Notes: a model not told the origin generated them from the sequence alone. 64,000 nucleotides of DNA from Favolaschia claudopus (GCA_037176885.1 JAWWNJ010000040.1:1612001-1676000), one strand, 5' to 3'; shown: positions 10,639 to 22,419, counted from the stretch's first letter. Numbers and translations: made by a program.

Positions 10639-13600
10639 TGCAACACAAGCGACCGCTACAATCGGAGGTTTGGATATTGATCCTATTCCTGTCATTATAG
10701 ACGAAGGGAGCCGAGGCAATGAAAGCTTCGACAGCGGGGATCAAAGTTGATCACCGGATTCCGGACCGATCAACGGAAGCAAATTCCGTGCCGCTGTCAA
10801 AACCCTCCTCTTCTACCGCTTCATCTTGCGACGATTCTCGGTGTTTGGTGCATACACCACTCAATATAGACAACTCCTGCCCCTTCTGTCGCCGTGAGAC
10901 CTAACTCTGGTGCTCAATCTGTGCAGTCAGTCATCAATATCTCGTTCAAAGCTCAGCGCAATGTGTCTTTATTGTGTACCGGAATAGTAAGCCTCGAATG
11001 GTAATTGACTTGCGCAAGCTAAATGAAATGGTTGTTCCCGACGAATTCGGGCTTCCTCGTCAAGACGAGATCCTTCAAGCACTCTCCGGATCTCAATGGC
11101 TTACAACACTCGATGCACTCGCTGGCTTCACTCAGTTGACAATGGCGCCGGGATCTGCAGAGAAATTAGCATTCCGCACACACCGCGGACTATGGCAATT
11201 TCATCGAATGCCGTTTGGTTATCGCAACGGGCCAAGCGTATTTCAACGCGTTATGCAAAATGTGTTGGCACCATTCCTGTGGGTATTCGCCTTGGTTTAC
11301 ATTGATGATATTGTTGTCTATTCGTTAACTTTCGAGCGAATATTACGCTCTCACCTCCTAAGTGCCATATTGGGTATCAATCTTTACTCTTACTTGGTCA
11401 AAAGGTGTCGCGCCTTGGTGTTTCAACTCATAAAGAGAAGGTCGACGCTATACTTCAACTTGATGAGCCGCGCAATACCCAAGAACTTCAACATTTTTTG
11501 GGTATGATGGTTTATTTCTCATCGTACGTTCCCTTCTACGCGTGGATTGCGCATCCTTTCTTCCAATTACTCAAGAAAGATTCAAAGTGGAATTGAACCG
11601 AGTTACATTCAGAGGCATTCAACCTTTGTAAACAAGTGCTGACGAACGCTCCGGTTCGAGGATATGCGATGGCTGGTAAGCCTTACCGCGTTTATTCCGA
11701 TGCGTGTGATTATGGACTCGCAGGTATTTTGCAACAAGTTCAACCCATTTTAATTCGAGATCTACGCGGAACACGCCTTTACGAGCGATTGGAGCGTGCA
11801 TATAAAAACAGTGAGCCTGTTCCAATCCTCGTTACCGCAGTCAAGGGTGTTGACGACATCCCTACACCCGGACCTTGGGCCTCTAACTTCGAAGACACGA
11901 CCATTCACATTGAACGAGTCATTAGTTACTGGTCTCGCGTTCTCAAGTCACCTGAACGCAACTATTCTCCCACCGAGCGTGAGGCTCTTGCCCTCAAAGA
12001 GGCGCTAATCAAATTTCAACCTTTTCTCGAAGGTGAAACTGTGGCTGCTATCACAGACCACGCAGCGCTAACATGGAGCCGAACATTTCAGAATGTCAAC
12101 CGACGACTTCTCACTTGGGGAACGGTTTTTCCGGCCTACCCTGGACTCAAGATCATCCACCGCGCTGGGCGTGTTCACTCAAATGTGGACCCCATTTCAA
12201 GACTTCGACGGCGAGTCCCAATTCAAGATGGGCCCGCTACTGACTCAGTTACAGCGATTGAATCAAATGCGGAAGATCCTCTCAAAGACATGTATGAAGA
12301 GTTGAGCTCGCACTTTGAGGAACAGCTGCTAACTGTCGCATGTAAGTTTATCCGTTCGGAGGAGGATTCAAACGGAACTGAATCAGTTGACCTCGGTATG
12401 ATTCCGCTTGATGACGACGAGCTACTGACCACGACTTTTGTAAGCTCCCGCACATTTTCCGTACTTGTTGGGATATCCAAAGACGAAATTGATGCATGGT
12501 CAGCTGCATATCGTGATGACCCCGAGTTCTGGAAGGATGGAAGGGAGAATTGGATTGGAATAATCCCAGGTACCCTCAATATCATTACGCTGACAGGACT
12601 GATTTACTTTGAAGACTGGGAAGGACGCAATCGATTATGTGTCCCGGAGAGGTTCCAAAATTCGGTAATGGCGGATATTCACGACACGCTGACTGAAGCA
12701 GCTCACGCAGGATATCACAAGTGCTACAATCGGCTCGCTTCAACGTACTATTGGCGAAAGATGTCGCGGGATCTAAAAAGGTACACCTCAACCTGCGACA
12801 TTTGTCAGAAATCCAAGCCGCGAAGACATGGACCGGTTGGTCTATTACAACCTATTCCAATTCCTACTCAGCCATTCCAGGTAGTTACGATGGATTTTAT
12901 TCCCGAGCTCCCATTGTCAGACGGATACGATAATGTATGGGTTTGCGTGTGCAAGCTTACAAAGTATGCGATCATCATTCCATGCAAAACCGGAATCTCG
13001 GAAGCGGAGACGGCTGAGTTATTTCTCAAGAACATTGCCTGTCATTTCGGGTTACCTCTACAAATCATTTCAGATTGCGACACACGCTGGAGAAATGAAT
13101 TTTGGGCTGAAATGTGTCGGCTGATGGGGATGAAGAGATCATTGACGACGGCGTACCATCCACAGGCAGACGGACAGACAGAGATTTTGAACCAAACACT
13201 GGAGATTGCGCTTCGTGCGTATATTGGACCCTCACGCAATGATTGGGTTAAATTTATTGACGGATTCGCACTTTCCTACAACACCACACCACACACGGCC
13301 ACCGGATTTTCACCAGCTTACCTTCTGCGCGGCTACAACCCAATTACCGGTTCCTCGCTCATTAACTTTGATTCTTCAGAAGCGATTCCCAGGCCCGGAA
13401 ACTCGACTTCTTTGAATGGGGGGGACGGATTGGTAATCAATGATAAGGCCCAAGAGATGGTTGATCAGTTTGAAACCTCTCGGAATCGAGCAAAAGAAGC
13501 ATTACTTCTCTCTCAGGTCTTTCAACAACGAGCATACAACAATGGCCGTCTTATCACGGAATTTGAAGAAGGAGATTTAGTTGTTCTTAATCCACATTCA

Positions 13601-14649
13601 CTACACCTGTTACGGGAGGAGAAAGGACGCGGTAAGAAATTGTTAATAGAGTTCAATGAGTGCAGCACATGCTTCCATCAGACAGTATCAAGCAGTGTTG
13701 CGAAAGATCAGCAGGATCAGCGCGGCATTACACTGGAACAGCAATCCATCACGGCTTCATCGTTCACATCAGAAGTTACGATACCCATCAAAAGTGCAAG
13801 AGCACAGCTTATTAGAGAGTTTGCGGTGAGCCGCCAGAAACCACCTGGCGGCTCTAATGGCATGCGGATTGGAGCGGCTATGCTGTCTGGCGGCTCGTTT
13901 GGCGGCTGGTAAGACTGGTTCAAATTTGGTTTTGCGAGTGCATTCTTAGTACTTAGTCATCTATATATTGACCCATACACACACGAAGAAAATTGGATCT
14001 GAAAATCTGACGCTATCGCACATTCGAGCCGAAGACTTCGGTTGACGCTGGAAATTGCTTCAATTCAAAACAATTATGCACGTTTGGACAACGAACTCTC
14101 ATTGGCTGAAGGTATAGTCAAGTATGCAAGGTACCCAACCTCAAAATTGTGCTAAGGACCGCGCGCGATGAGCCGCTGAACGAGCCGCCACATGACGTAG
14201 CCGCTCCAATCCGCATGCCGTCGGAGCCACCAGGTGGCTTCTGGCGGCTCACCGCAAACTCTCTAATGCGGTACGATGGTCCGTTTGAGATTAACCGAAA
14301 ACTCAGTCCCGTTACATATCAGTTACGACTTCCAATCTCATATGGGATTCATCCAATCCTTAACATTGCCCATCTGGAGCCATACAGACAATCTCCTGCC
14401 GAGTTCGGCGAACGTCCTACGAAAGCATTGAATCGGGACGACTTTGAGGCAAAACCCGAAGTAGAAATTGAGAAGATTTTGGCCGCAAGATTTCGCAAGA
14501 TTCGCGGACGCCGCATTCAGCAGTATAAGGTACGGTGGAGCGGCTACGGGCCCGAACACGATGAGTGGCTGACGAAAAAAGCGCTGCGGAACGCACCGAC
14601 GATCCTTCAGGACTGGCTGGATTCCCAAAAAGTCAACTTGAATGAGTGA
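10535..14649 (+). pseudogene. Gypsy-1 pol remnant: protease, RT, RNase H, integrase, chromodomain
   Basis: The aspartic-protease start (PVIIDEGS, 10686-10709) is followed by a deletion into RT. The RT keeps MVIDLRKLNEM, MPFGYRNGPSVFQRVM and the YIDD box (11296-11307). A deletion and frame change near 11330 follow, then LGQKVSRLGVSTHKEKVDAI. A TGA at 11594-11596 replaces the family Trp in the KWNWTE context. RNase H (YRVYSDACDYGLAGIL to DPISRL) follows. The integrase has an HHCC-type zinc motif and a D,D(35)E core: VTMDFI, IISDCDTRW with Cys in place of the usual Arg, and QADGQTEILN. A 600-bp insertion splits the integrase tail at 13647. The chromodomain at the end (RRIQQYKVRWSGYGPEHDEW) stops at 14649. 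It is inactive from at least two frame breaks, one nonsense codon, deletions and an insertion. Confidence 0.9.
13647..14264. mobile_element. Insertion in the integrase tail containing a TA-flanked MITE (13815-14263)
   Basis: Protein continuity shows the interruption: GRGKKLL ends at about 13646 and resumes as MRYDGPFEI at 14267. Within it, 13815-13905 and 14175-14263 are inverted copies beginning gagagtttgcggtgagccgc, bordered by TA at 13813-13814 and 14264-14265. The extra 168 bp on the left (13647-13814) are unexplained and may be an older insertion or the decayed arm of a larger element. The same terminal sequence type occurs at 37706, 38345 and 62546. Confidence 0.75.
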
Positions 14650-14847
14650 GCAAACTCTTCATAAACAAATACGGCTTATCCAACGACGGTAAAACGGCTC
14701 CGGAAATACGGCTCTCGTCTTCTTATATAAACAACCCGTCTTACGACGTTTACGTCCAGTTCATTCACCCCATCCTCTTTCTTACCCAGGCGGTCAACTT
14801 TATTTTCTTATCCCTTTCACCTTCCACTTCTTCCATCCCCACGGTAC

Positions 14848-16589
14848 ATGTCCGTCGAGACAGACTTTGTCCCTGGCTTCACCAGCCCAATGCAATTTGA
14901 CATCCCCTACACACGTACGGACAGCGGACTTCGTGTTCTCAGAAGCTCTGAGCCGGACATGTCCGGTGCCTCGCTTTTTGCCGCTTCTCCCGTCGATTCC
15001 GACCACGACTCCATGCCCGACCTCATTTCCATCTCTTCCTCGCTATCAAGCAGCGAACTCATTGATCCAGAGGCCGAGCCTCCTTTCCAACGCGAGATGT
15101 TCAATCCTGAACAGCCGTTCAGTGTTCTTGAGGCTGTTCTTGGTGCGCAATCACATAAATCTCGGCTTTTGCGCGCTAATTCATTTCTCACAGAAAACCC
15201 GCTCCTTTGCTACCTTTTTCGCGTCGTTCTGGGTGTTGGCTCGCTCCTCACCTTCGCTCCTCACATTTCCGATCATGTCGAGGAATTTGTTCACCACGGA
15301 CGCACCTACTTTCGCGCGCTGCCAATTTTTGAACATCAGTATCGGCAAATGCTAGATCGACTCTGCGCTGTCAATCACTAGTCTGTAACTTACCGCGCCA
15401 CCGGCCCTAGGAGGGTCGCCTTATTATATAATCATCTTGTTTGGCAATTTGTTCCCACGACACTTCCTCGCCCTTTTTACCGCATCGTTGCTCATTTTTC
15501 CATAGTTTTGGTGGTAAGATGTATTTTAAGTTATCTCTTTACACTCTCCAGAGGTCATACTCGTCAAAATTCCCGTAGGTAGTCAAAATGCGACACACCA
15601 TGAGGTTGGCCGCCTTTGGCCGCCGGCCAAAGCATCAAACCGCAACTCACCCATTTCGACAGCTCTCCACTTGCGTCAAGTTGTCAAAATGCTTCGTTGA
15701 GACGTCTTGTAAGGATGGCGCCTGAAATACGCGTAAAAACGCGTCGAAAATTGGGTAAGTGAATCCGAGAAATTCGAGATTACATAATAAGCGGACCCTC
15801 CTGTCAATGCACCGTGGGAAGCGACAGACTAATATATAACAACCGCAGGCACGAGGACTTTTTTGTTTATATTGTCTGTTTATAAGAGACTAGTCAATCA
15901 CTGCGCCTGGCATGGCCACAACCCATGGCGCAGTGGCTGGGGTCGCCGCATTCCCGCTTCCATCCCCCTCGCGGTTCTCGAAGAACTCGGCCTCAAGAAG
16001 CCGTGGGCTCTTTCCGACTTTCGAGTTTACGTTGGCAATACCTTTGAGAACCGCATCTTCGGCACCCTTGATGAGGCACTCGCTCATCTAACGGTCCTAC
16101 AAATGACGACTTGTTACCACCTCCTTGCTCTCGCCAACAGCATCCGCATTCAAAAGAAGAACGGACTCACCAGCGCCATGAATTACGGCGCCATTTTGGG
16201 GTTCTCTCCACGCAAGTTCCTGGAGCTCACGGCGTGGGGTCACTTCTATGATGGATCGGACGCACTATCCAATTACTTGGGTAATGAGTTTTTGCGTCAC
16301 CACATTGATTTCGGTATCTCTTTTTTGCTACAATGATTTAGCAACACTGATATCATTCTGTCAGCGTGCCTTCACCTTATTCGACCTGCCGCGGATCGAA
16401 TTCTCGTCACTTACAATGAAGGCACCTGCTACTTACATCGCAATGTGGCCACTTTCCGATGACATCGATATCCCGCTTAGCCGCCGTCAACCTGCGGATA
16501 ACATTGCTCGGTTCCTTCTTGGCGAAGAACGGTTGAAGGAGATGGAGGTTGAATATGAGATGCACAAATTGGCTATTAATGGCGAGTGA
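14848..16589 (+). pseudogene. Extra gene between pol and the 3' LTR of Gypsy-1 (unknown function), split by a transposon
   Basis: A TATA box (tatataaa, 14724-14731) precedes an ATG at 14848. The frame runs 14848-15378, is cut by a 514-bp element (15379-15892, target duplication GTCAATCAC), and resumes in the same frame at 15902. A 61-nt intron, GTAATG..TTTAG (16281-16341), joins it to an exon ending at 16589. Removing the element and intron gives an open frame of 385 codons. The product has an N-terminal S/D/E-rich segment, a hydrophobic stretch (LLCYLFRVVLGVGSLLTF), and a globular region with HGHNPWRSGWGRRIPASI and MNYGAILGFSPRKFLELTAW. I do not recognise the family. It sits in sense orientation inside the LTRs, so it is a passenger or accessory gene of the retrotransposon, not a neighbour. 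Confidence 0.65.
15379..15892. mobile_element. 514-bp TAGTCT element with 9-bp target duplication
   Basis: It begins tagtctgtaacttaccgcg and ends with the inverse of tagtctcttataaac; the shared terminal repeat is only about 6 bp. GTCAATCAC lies on both sides (15370-15378 and 15893-15901). The reading frame of the host gene is restored exactly when the element and one target copy are removed. It carries no coding capacity. It is related to 38480-38981. Confidence 0.85.
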
Positions 16590-16640
16590 TTGCTCAACTT
16601 TATTATTTATTCAACGCACTCTGGTAGTGACGGTATTATT

Positions 16641-17791
16641 GCAGTTTGCAAATATATTGGCACAGCCGCATTTTGATAGAATTTTGAGGCGCTACAGTAT
16701 ATGATTTATTCCTCCCTCAATTCCGAGTGGATTCCTTTGAGACCATAACCAAAATTCACCGTTTTGCGAGGCGCATCCAGCTATACCAAATTTGTAGCGA
16801 AATACGCGAATCTCAAAATCTCAATATCCTACCGACAGCTGTTCGGCGCGTGAAATTACGCCGTAAAATCAGGGCGCTTTGAGAGAAAGTCCAAGGTAGA
16901 AAGTGTTCATATACCTATCGGCTACGTTATGATGATCCGCGGTCACTTGGGATGCTTTGCCTCTTTCTTCCACCCTCTTAGGCCTCTGTCGGTCCGCGAG
17001 CGCTTCAGACTACTTGAGAGGGCACCGGGAGACCCGTTCCTTGTTGGATTTGCCTAGTGTATCTTTTATGCAAAGGAAGGAAGCAACAATACGCTATCTA
17101 TTCGGCCGTAGTACCAAGATTTGTCCAAGACTCTGGGGTCGAACATGGAAGCCAACCTTCAAGGCATTCTGCAGAATCTGCAATCAAGCTTGGGCCCTTT
17201 CTCAATGTCTTGGAGCGCCTCGTAGATCATGAAGAGGCTCTTACCTGCTGAGATGCCGCCAGTGGTACCTTGAACGGGGTACACTCAGTGGCCCTGGTGT
17301 GTCACTAATTGGTCACTAAGGTGTTGTTCCTCAAAGCTCCGCTAAGCGTGGACCCAGAGCGTTGAGAAGGCATTTGGGGTACGCTATTGACCTTTGAGCA
17401 AGCAGCCCTTTCTTCCTTCGCGGTGGCAACCCGTCCGATCAGCGCATTGATTGGCCTTCTTCGACGCGTCGCGGCCGCGTCAATCCGCCCTCATTTTGTT
17501 CCAAACTTGAGAGGTGTGTAGCCGGGAGGTATTCAAACAGTTTATACCTTGAACTTTTACCTCAAAGCACCCGTGTAAATTCACGCGGCGAACGGTTATT
17601 GAAGGATATTGAGATTTTTAGACACGCGTATTTAGCTATAAATTTGGTATGGCTGGATGCGCCTCCCAAAACGGTGAATTTTGGTTATGGTCTCAAAGGA
17701 ATCCACCCGGAATTGAGGGAGGAATAAATCATATACTGAGGCAACTCAAAATTCTACAAAATGCGGCTGTGCAAATACATATGCAAACTGC
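16641..17791. mobile_element. Non-autonomous DNA element with terminal inverted repeats of about 240-280 bp
   Basis: The left arm (16641 to about 16900) and right arm (about 17520-17791) are imperfect inverted copies, both starting gcagtttgca and sharing atatgatttattcctccctc. The 600-bp centre has no recognisable transposase. No target duplication could be read. Long arms with an unrelated centre suggest a MULE-like or foldback element. It lies between the extra gene and the 3' LTR of Gypsy-1. Confidence 0.7.
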
Positions 17792-17915
17792 TCGCTGATA
17801 TTTTCTTGTTTGCCGGTGCATTTCGCGTCGCTCGCTGGAGCATTATTTATTTTTCCGAGTTACTCCTGTTGCAATACTTTACTGTACTCCGAGTTCTCGT
17901 AGGCTGGGGGGGCTA

Positions 17916-18498
17916 TGTTATGGATACTTCCATTATGTACCCAATATAGCTTGTTGAACCAACGAGAACTCTTCCGTCTAAGTTGTGAGACTTGATGCCG
18001 AGCTCTGCCGACTTTTGACAAGTCTTACCACGAGTGGTCACAGTCAGGTGACCGTGACTCACTGCAAACGCGTCTCAATTATTGCGGTGCTCAGGCTCTG
18101 TAAGTACTGCCTACTCACAGCCTTCAGTCCTGTGTATTGATATCAATTAACATAGCATTGACATAGCCTCAGCTGTAGCCTCTACGTATAAATGAGGAGC
18201 CCTCCCCTCTTGTGGAGAACAATCTTTCTATCCCATCAATCTACGTAGTTCTAACTAACTATTTCTGTGAACCCTAAGTGAAAGCCTCGCGCTCATTTCT
18301 GGTATGACAGGTACAGACGGTGCTAGGTTGTATTTACTCCAACTAGCCTCAGCGAGATAAGTTCTCGCTGAAAACCGCTTGAGTTAACTAAGTTGTCTTC
18401 GCTGAATATATAGGAAGTTTGAGCTCTATTCTATTTTCTTTCTCAAACGCGTGTATTGATTACTCGCGCTCACTCAAATATCACGCTAATCTTCAACA
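17916..18498 (+). repeat. 3' LTR of Gypsy-1
   Basis: Same length as the 5' LTR and apparently identical except for one A for G near 18328. It is followed directly by GAATT. Confidence 0.92.
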
Positions 18499-18503
18499 GA
18501 ATT

Positions 18504-20689
18504 CTGCATGATAGTACTGAAGAGAAACATCATCGAAACAGCGCTAAAATTAGGGAATTTTTTAAACATTGCAATCAATTGAAGCATGTTTTACACTGAT
18601 AGTAACGCAAACACTGATATGGCAGTCGCCCTTGACTCTGTTGCAAGAGTCGAATGAGCTAAATATTAAAATATAACTCTATGTCAACTATTCTTTACGA
18701 TATTGGACCCGAAGCGAGCCTCGCTAGTAACCGATTTTACTCATCTTCCGTAGAAATTCTTCACACCTTTCAAATCTTCGTCAATGTTGATAATCAGCAT
18801 CTTAACAGAAGTACTATGCCGGATTTTTTGTTTCATGGCCGTGTCCTGAGAAAGGCCCGTAAGTTTCGTTCAAATGGCACTAATTTTCCGTATTTTAAAT
18901 AAATCGAAATTCTGGCATGATACCTTTGTTTTCCTGCATCAGGAAAAAATGAAATTGCGCCAAAGACCTCCATAGACCGCCAGAGCACCCCATAGACGTC
19001 AAAGTCGTCATAGCAGAGGACTGAGCCACATAGAAACCTGGGTGCACCGTGATCAGATTCATAGACACCCAGAGTTGGTCAAAGTAGCCAAAGTCATAGC
19101 GCTCATAGTGCTCAAGTCGTTAAAGTAGGTCGAAGCACACACAATAAAAATGCGAAACGAATCATATATTGTAACGAGAATAAGCATGACATGTACAGTA
19201 TATAACCGGCCGGCTGACACCAGAGCAAACCAAGGGAGAGTGGATGTTGTGATAGATAGGAAGAGCAGGAGAAGCAGACAAGGAGCCCGGAAACGGATTG
19301 GGGATAGAGGCGAGGTGTCCACGGTGCTTGATTCAAAGATTGACATCACAGAGGTTGAAGGAAGTTTTGAGGGGAGTGTACTGAGCGTCGTGGTGCCTCT
19401 TGCTGGAAGGATAGAACTTAGAAGAACCAACGGAAAACTTGAGTGGTCGAGCGAAAACAAAGGGTCGACGAGGCGAGGAATTGGGTACGCCCGGATTATG
19501 AATTGCGAGGAGAAAACGGGAGATGGAGTCAGGCGGCATCAGGTGCTAGGGTCAATTGAGCGTTGATAAGCGAGACAGCGAGACAGGTCGGCTAGTACCC
19601 CGTGTGTGGTGCGCCAATGTGTGATGAACACTGAGATTGCAGAAGTACTTGCCGTTTCTTGAAAAGGACTAGTGGTAACATCATAGCATTCTTGAGGGAC
19701 CAGCCCGCAGTTCTTGCAGTCGTTGAGGCAGAGTTGAGTGTCCACGTCGACGACGTCGACAATGTCGAGGCGGTTTCAGCTGAGGTAGCATTGGGAAGTG
19801 AATAGGGAGGACGAGCATACAGCAGCCCGCGAAGTTTTGCGCTGCACCACGCCTGCCGTCGGAGCGATGAGCAGGTGGCGGCGGTGCGATCAAGTGATAT
19901 CGTTATACGAATGCGCGAACGGTACTGCGCGGTGGAGTGCGGGCCGCTGGCGGAATTCAATCCCAGAGCGCCGGAGATGCGTGGTGTTGCCGCGGACGAT
20001 GGAAGAGTAGCTATACCATGGGCTGGAAGGGCGGGGAGAGCGGTACAGGAGCAGGGATGTTGAAGGCAGGAAGTGCCTCGACACTTGATTGACGAGCCGG
20101 AGATGAGATCGAGTGGGCGCCAAGTACGGGGGCCCACTAGAAAGCCCGATGCCAAGTGCGGATAATAGCAGAGGAGATAAGGGCGTAAAGGGACCCTGAC
20201 CGCTCAATGCTCATCGAATTAGCCAGTATAGCCTGACTAGAGAGGAAATACACACCGGGGGTGTAGACGCCGTTAACTGCTCGAGGACACTGCGAGGACA
20301 GCAAGATGAAGAAGAAGCACGACTTAAGGAGCTTTGAAGTGTTCGAATAGCATGCAAGCTGAATGCGATGGTGGCGGGGGTTCGGGGGGAGACTGGAGGG
20401 GATGGAAGGAAAGGGCGAAGAAAAGTCATACGATATTTGGTTTGATCAAAACGAACACGCACACGCACACGTGACCATTCGGACTTATTCTTTTTCAGAT
20501 TTCTCGACCTCGGGCTTGCGAGTTTCCACCCTCACTGGGCCTGGCTTCCACTGTTCTCCGCTATGTTATCTTTGAAATATGTGCTCGAGTGCTCGTTCTG
20601 CGTCCTCCTCAGTGACAAATTGCTAAAGTGACCGCGCTGAACCCCATAGAGCATCATAGCACTTCATAGACACTCATATAAATCCCCTT
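18504..20689. other. Repeat-rich region without a supported gene; possible left part of a 2.6-kb element
   Basis: From 18940 the sequence has many CATAG words (ccatagaccgcc, ccatagacg, tcatagcg) that recur inverted or direct at 20640-20680 and 21450-21545. An atcaggaaaa/ccatagaccgcc block at 18940-18980 is repeated inverted at 21531-21575. Several 60-190-codon frames overlap on both strands at 19059-20207 with no family resemblance, so I leave them uncalled. Confidence 0.35.
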
Positions 20690-21100
20690 GGCCTCCCCCA
20701 CCTCTGACATATGACGTAACAAATTTCCTTTTTGGTCAACTGATCCGAAAGTGATTTTGGCGATGAATGGCGAACGACCTACCTATTTTATAGAAAAGGC
20801 TTTTTGGATGCCCTAAGTGCTTTAGCTAGTTCTGTATGAAGGTGGCTTTTTTAAGGGATTTTCTCTCAATAAGGGAACTTGAATTTGAATATATTTAATC
20901 AGTTGTAGGCATGGAGAATTTGTGGACATCTTGAGATGCTGGGGGGAACAATGTTCCCCCCAGACCCCCCTCCTTTGGCCTGACGGCACATTGGAGGAGA
21001 GATAGATTTGTCTTTGGCTTTTGTATCGTTGATTTCAATGTTTAATACAATATTGATGGAAAATCTAGCGCGGGGGAGACCCCCGCGGACCCCCCTTTAA

Positions 21101-21191
21101 CGCTCGCCGCTTGGCCCACTGCGTGGTGCTAGCGCTCGCCGCTTGGCCCACTGCGTGGTGCTAGCGCTCGCCGCTAGGGCCCACTGCGTGG
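21101..21191. repeat. 32-bp tandem repeat, about 2.8 copies
   Basis: The unit cgctcgccgcttggcccact plus gcgtggtgctag repeats at 21101, 21133 and 21165; the third copy is slightly changed and truncated. Confidence 0.85.
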
Positions 21192-21261
21192 AGCTTATAC
21201 ATATTTTTCGCGCAGTGAGCGGTGACGAAAAAAAAGACGAGTAAAAGCAAAACGAAAACGT

Positions 21262-21345
21262 GAACGCGGGGTTCGAACTCCAGACCTCGTCACAAGCAAT
21301 AATGATGACGGAGTCAGCTACACAAAACCACTCTACTATAGTGAA
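21262..21345 (-). ncRNA. tRNA-like segment with A and B box (SINE-type pol III promoter)
   Basis: The minus strand reads A box TAGTAGAGTGG (21329-21339) and B box GAGTTCGAACCCC (21268-21280) at tRNA-like spacing, followed about 40 nt later by a run of T. The acceptor and anticodon stems do not pair convincingly, so this is a tRNA-derived relic, not a tRNA gene. Confidence 0.5.
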
Positions 21346-21785
21346 GACACAAGGAACAAAACTGATGGCAATACATCAGGTTCTTTTCTGTCCACAAGAG
21401 GAAATGATTTCCTAAATAGGCAACGTCAGAGGTGGGGGAGGCGTAGGCCAGCCCACTCATAGTGGAGGGGCCTAGTTCAAAGTGCACCATAGTGCGTCAG
21501 AGCGACTCATAGCACCCCATAGTAGGCCGTTTTTTATGGCGGTCTATGGCTCAAAACTGGATTTTCCTGATGTGCCTATTTACTTGGGCGCACTCCTGAG
21601 CCTGCGAGAGGAGTGCAATGTCTTGTGACCAGCGGAGTGACGTGTGACGTGACGCTCCTCTTCCTGACTTCCATGACCGACACACGGCACGACGCGCTCA
21701 AGCTCTCTGTGCTGACTTCGGCCTACAAAGACTCAAGCTTTTCTTTGGTAGCTCGCGTCTCGCACCCAGTGGTCGTCTTTCTGGG

Positions 21786-22079
21786 GCACCAACTCACCGG
21801 TCACCCCTGACTCGACTATCCGCCGATACTGAGCAATACTTTCAGTCGACCTATCTACAAGGGGTCCATGTACTCTCCCTTGGAATCTTCGTCCCATTAC
21901 GCTACGATTCGGACCTTCCCACTCTCTCTGGAGCACCAACTCACCGGTCACCCCTGACTCGAGTATCTGCCGATACTGGGCAATACTTTCCGTCGACCTA
22001 TCTACAAGGGGTCTATGTACTGCACCTTGGAGTCTTCGAGGGCCTTACGCTACGATTCGGACCTTTTTGTCCAATGTTT
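21786..22079. repeat. 147-bp tandem duplication
   Basis: Two copies (from 21787 and 21933) share gcaccaactcaccggtcacc, the block around tcgacctatctacaaggggt and ttacgctacgattcggacct, with about 10% divergence. Confidence 0.8.
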
Positions 22080-22183
22080 TATGACTCCTATTCCCGCGGA
22101 TGGACCTTTCAAGCACCAAAAGACGCTCTACTCTATTTCCCCCTTGTTCTCTTTCCTCTCTCTCTCTCTCTCTTCCTTCGCTA

Positions 22184-22285
22184 CAGTTGCGGCAAAATCA
22201 AAGGTGACGTTACGTGGGCCACGTATGTACAGTACTTATGCGCCAAATATGTCACGTGGCGTCACTTTTGATCCTGCCGCAACTG
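22184..22285. mobile_element. 102-bp TA-flanked MITE of the CAGTTGCGGC family
   Basis: Near-palindromic; both ends are cagttgcggc inverted, flanked by TA (22182-22183, 22286-22287). A CT microsatellite lies just upstream (22157-22174). Relatives are at 35662, 57219 and 61945. Confidence 0.8.
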
Positions 22286-22419
22286 TATTACTTAAATCTC
22301 TCCTTTTCATTTTACGTTCCCTCTACCATTCTTACTTGGGGGGCTTCACTTTCATTTCTTTCGTATCCTCCCCCGCTCACGCGGGCCATGGCATTTCCTG
22401 TCGTCCGTGCGTCTATACC

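Larger units (their letters stand above)
7336..18498 (+). mobile_element. Gypsy-1: composite chromodomain LTR retrotransposon, 11,163 bp
   Basis: Two 583-bp direct LTRs (7336-7918 and 17916-18498) begin TGTTATGG and end CTTCAACA. They are flanked by GAATT at 7331-7335 and 18499-18503, a 5-bp target duplication. By eye the LTRs differ at one base (G/A at about 7748 versus 18328). A TGG starts one base after the 5' LTR, as expected for a tRNA primer-binding site, and a G-rich run (17905-17912) precedes the 3' LTR as a polypurine tract. Inside are gag, a decayed pol, a downstream extra gene and three nested DNA elements. Young LTRs around a decayed interior imply that the composite moved as a unit, with proteins supplied in trans, or that the LTRs were homogenised. 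Confidence 0.92.
20690..21449. mobile_element. Small TIR element carrying a tRNA-like promoter and GC-rich repeats
   Basis: The ends contain inverted gcctcccccacctctgac (20691-20708 and 21424-21441). Inside are a perfect short palindrome around 20941-20966 (ggggggaacaatgttccccc), a 32-bp tandem repeat (21101-21191) and a tRNA-like segment on the minus strand. There is no coding capacity and no clear target duplication. Confidence 0.5.

Noticed and set aside
4973..11596. TGG-to-TGA changes in Plavaka and Gypsy-1 as evidence for RIP-like mutation
   Set aside because: Only two sites, and neither is in a CpG context; a copy-versus-copy transition count would be needed.
19592..20155. 187-codon minus frame, and other overlapping frames at 19.0-20.2 kb
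   Set aside because: Low-complexity S/T/A composition, several frames equally open, no splice structure or family resemblance.
21101..21191. 32-bp direct repeats that might suggest a CRISPR-like array
   Set aside because: Units are head-to-tail without spacers, in a eukaryotic transposon.
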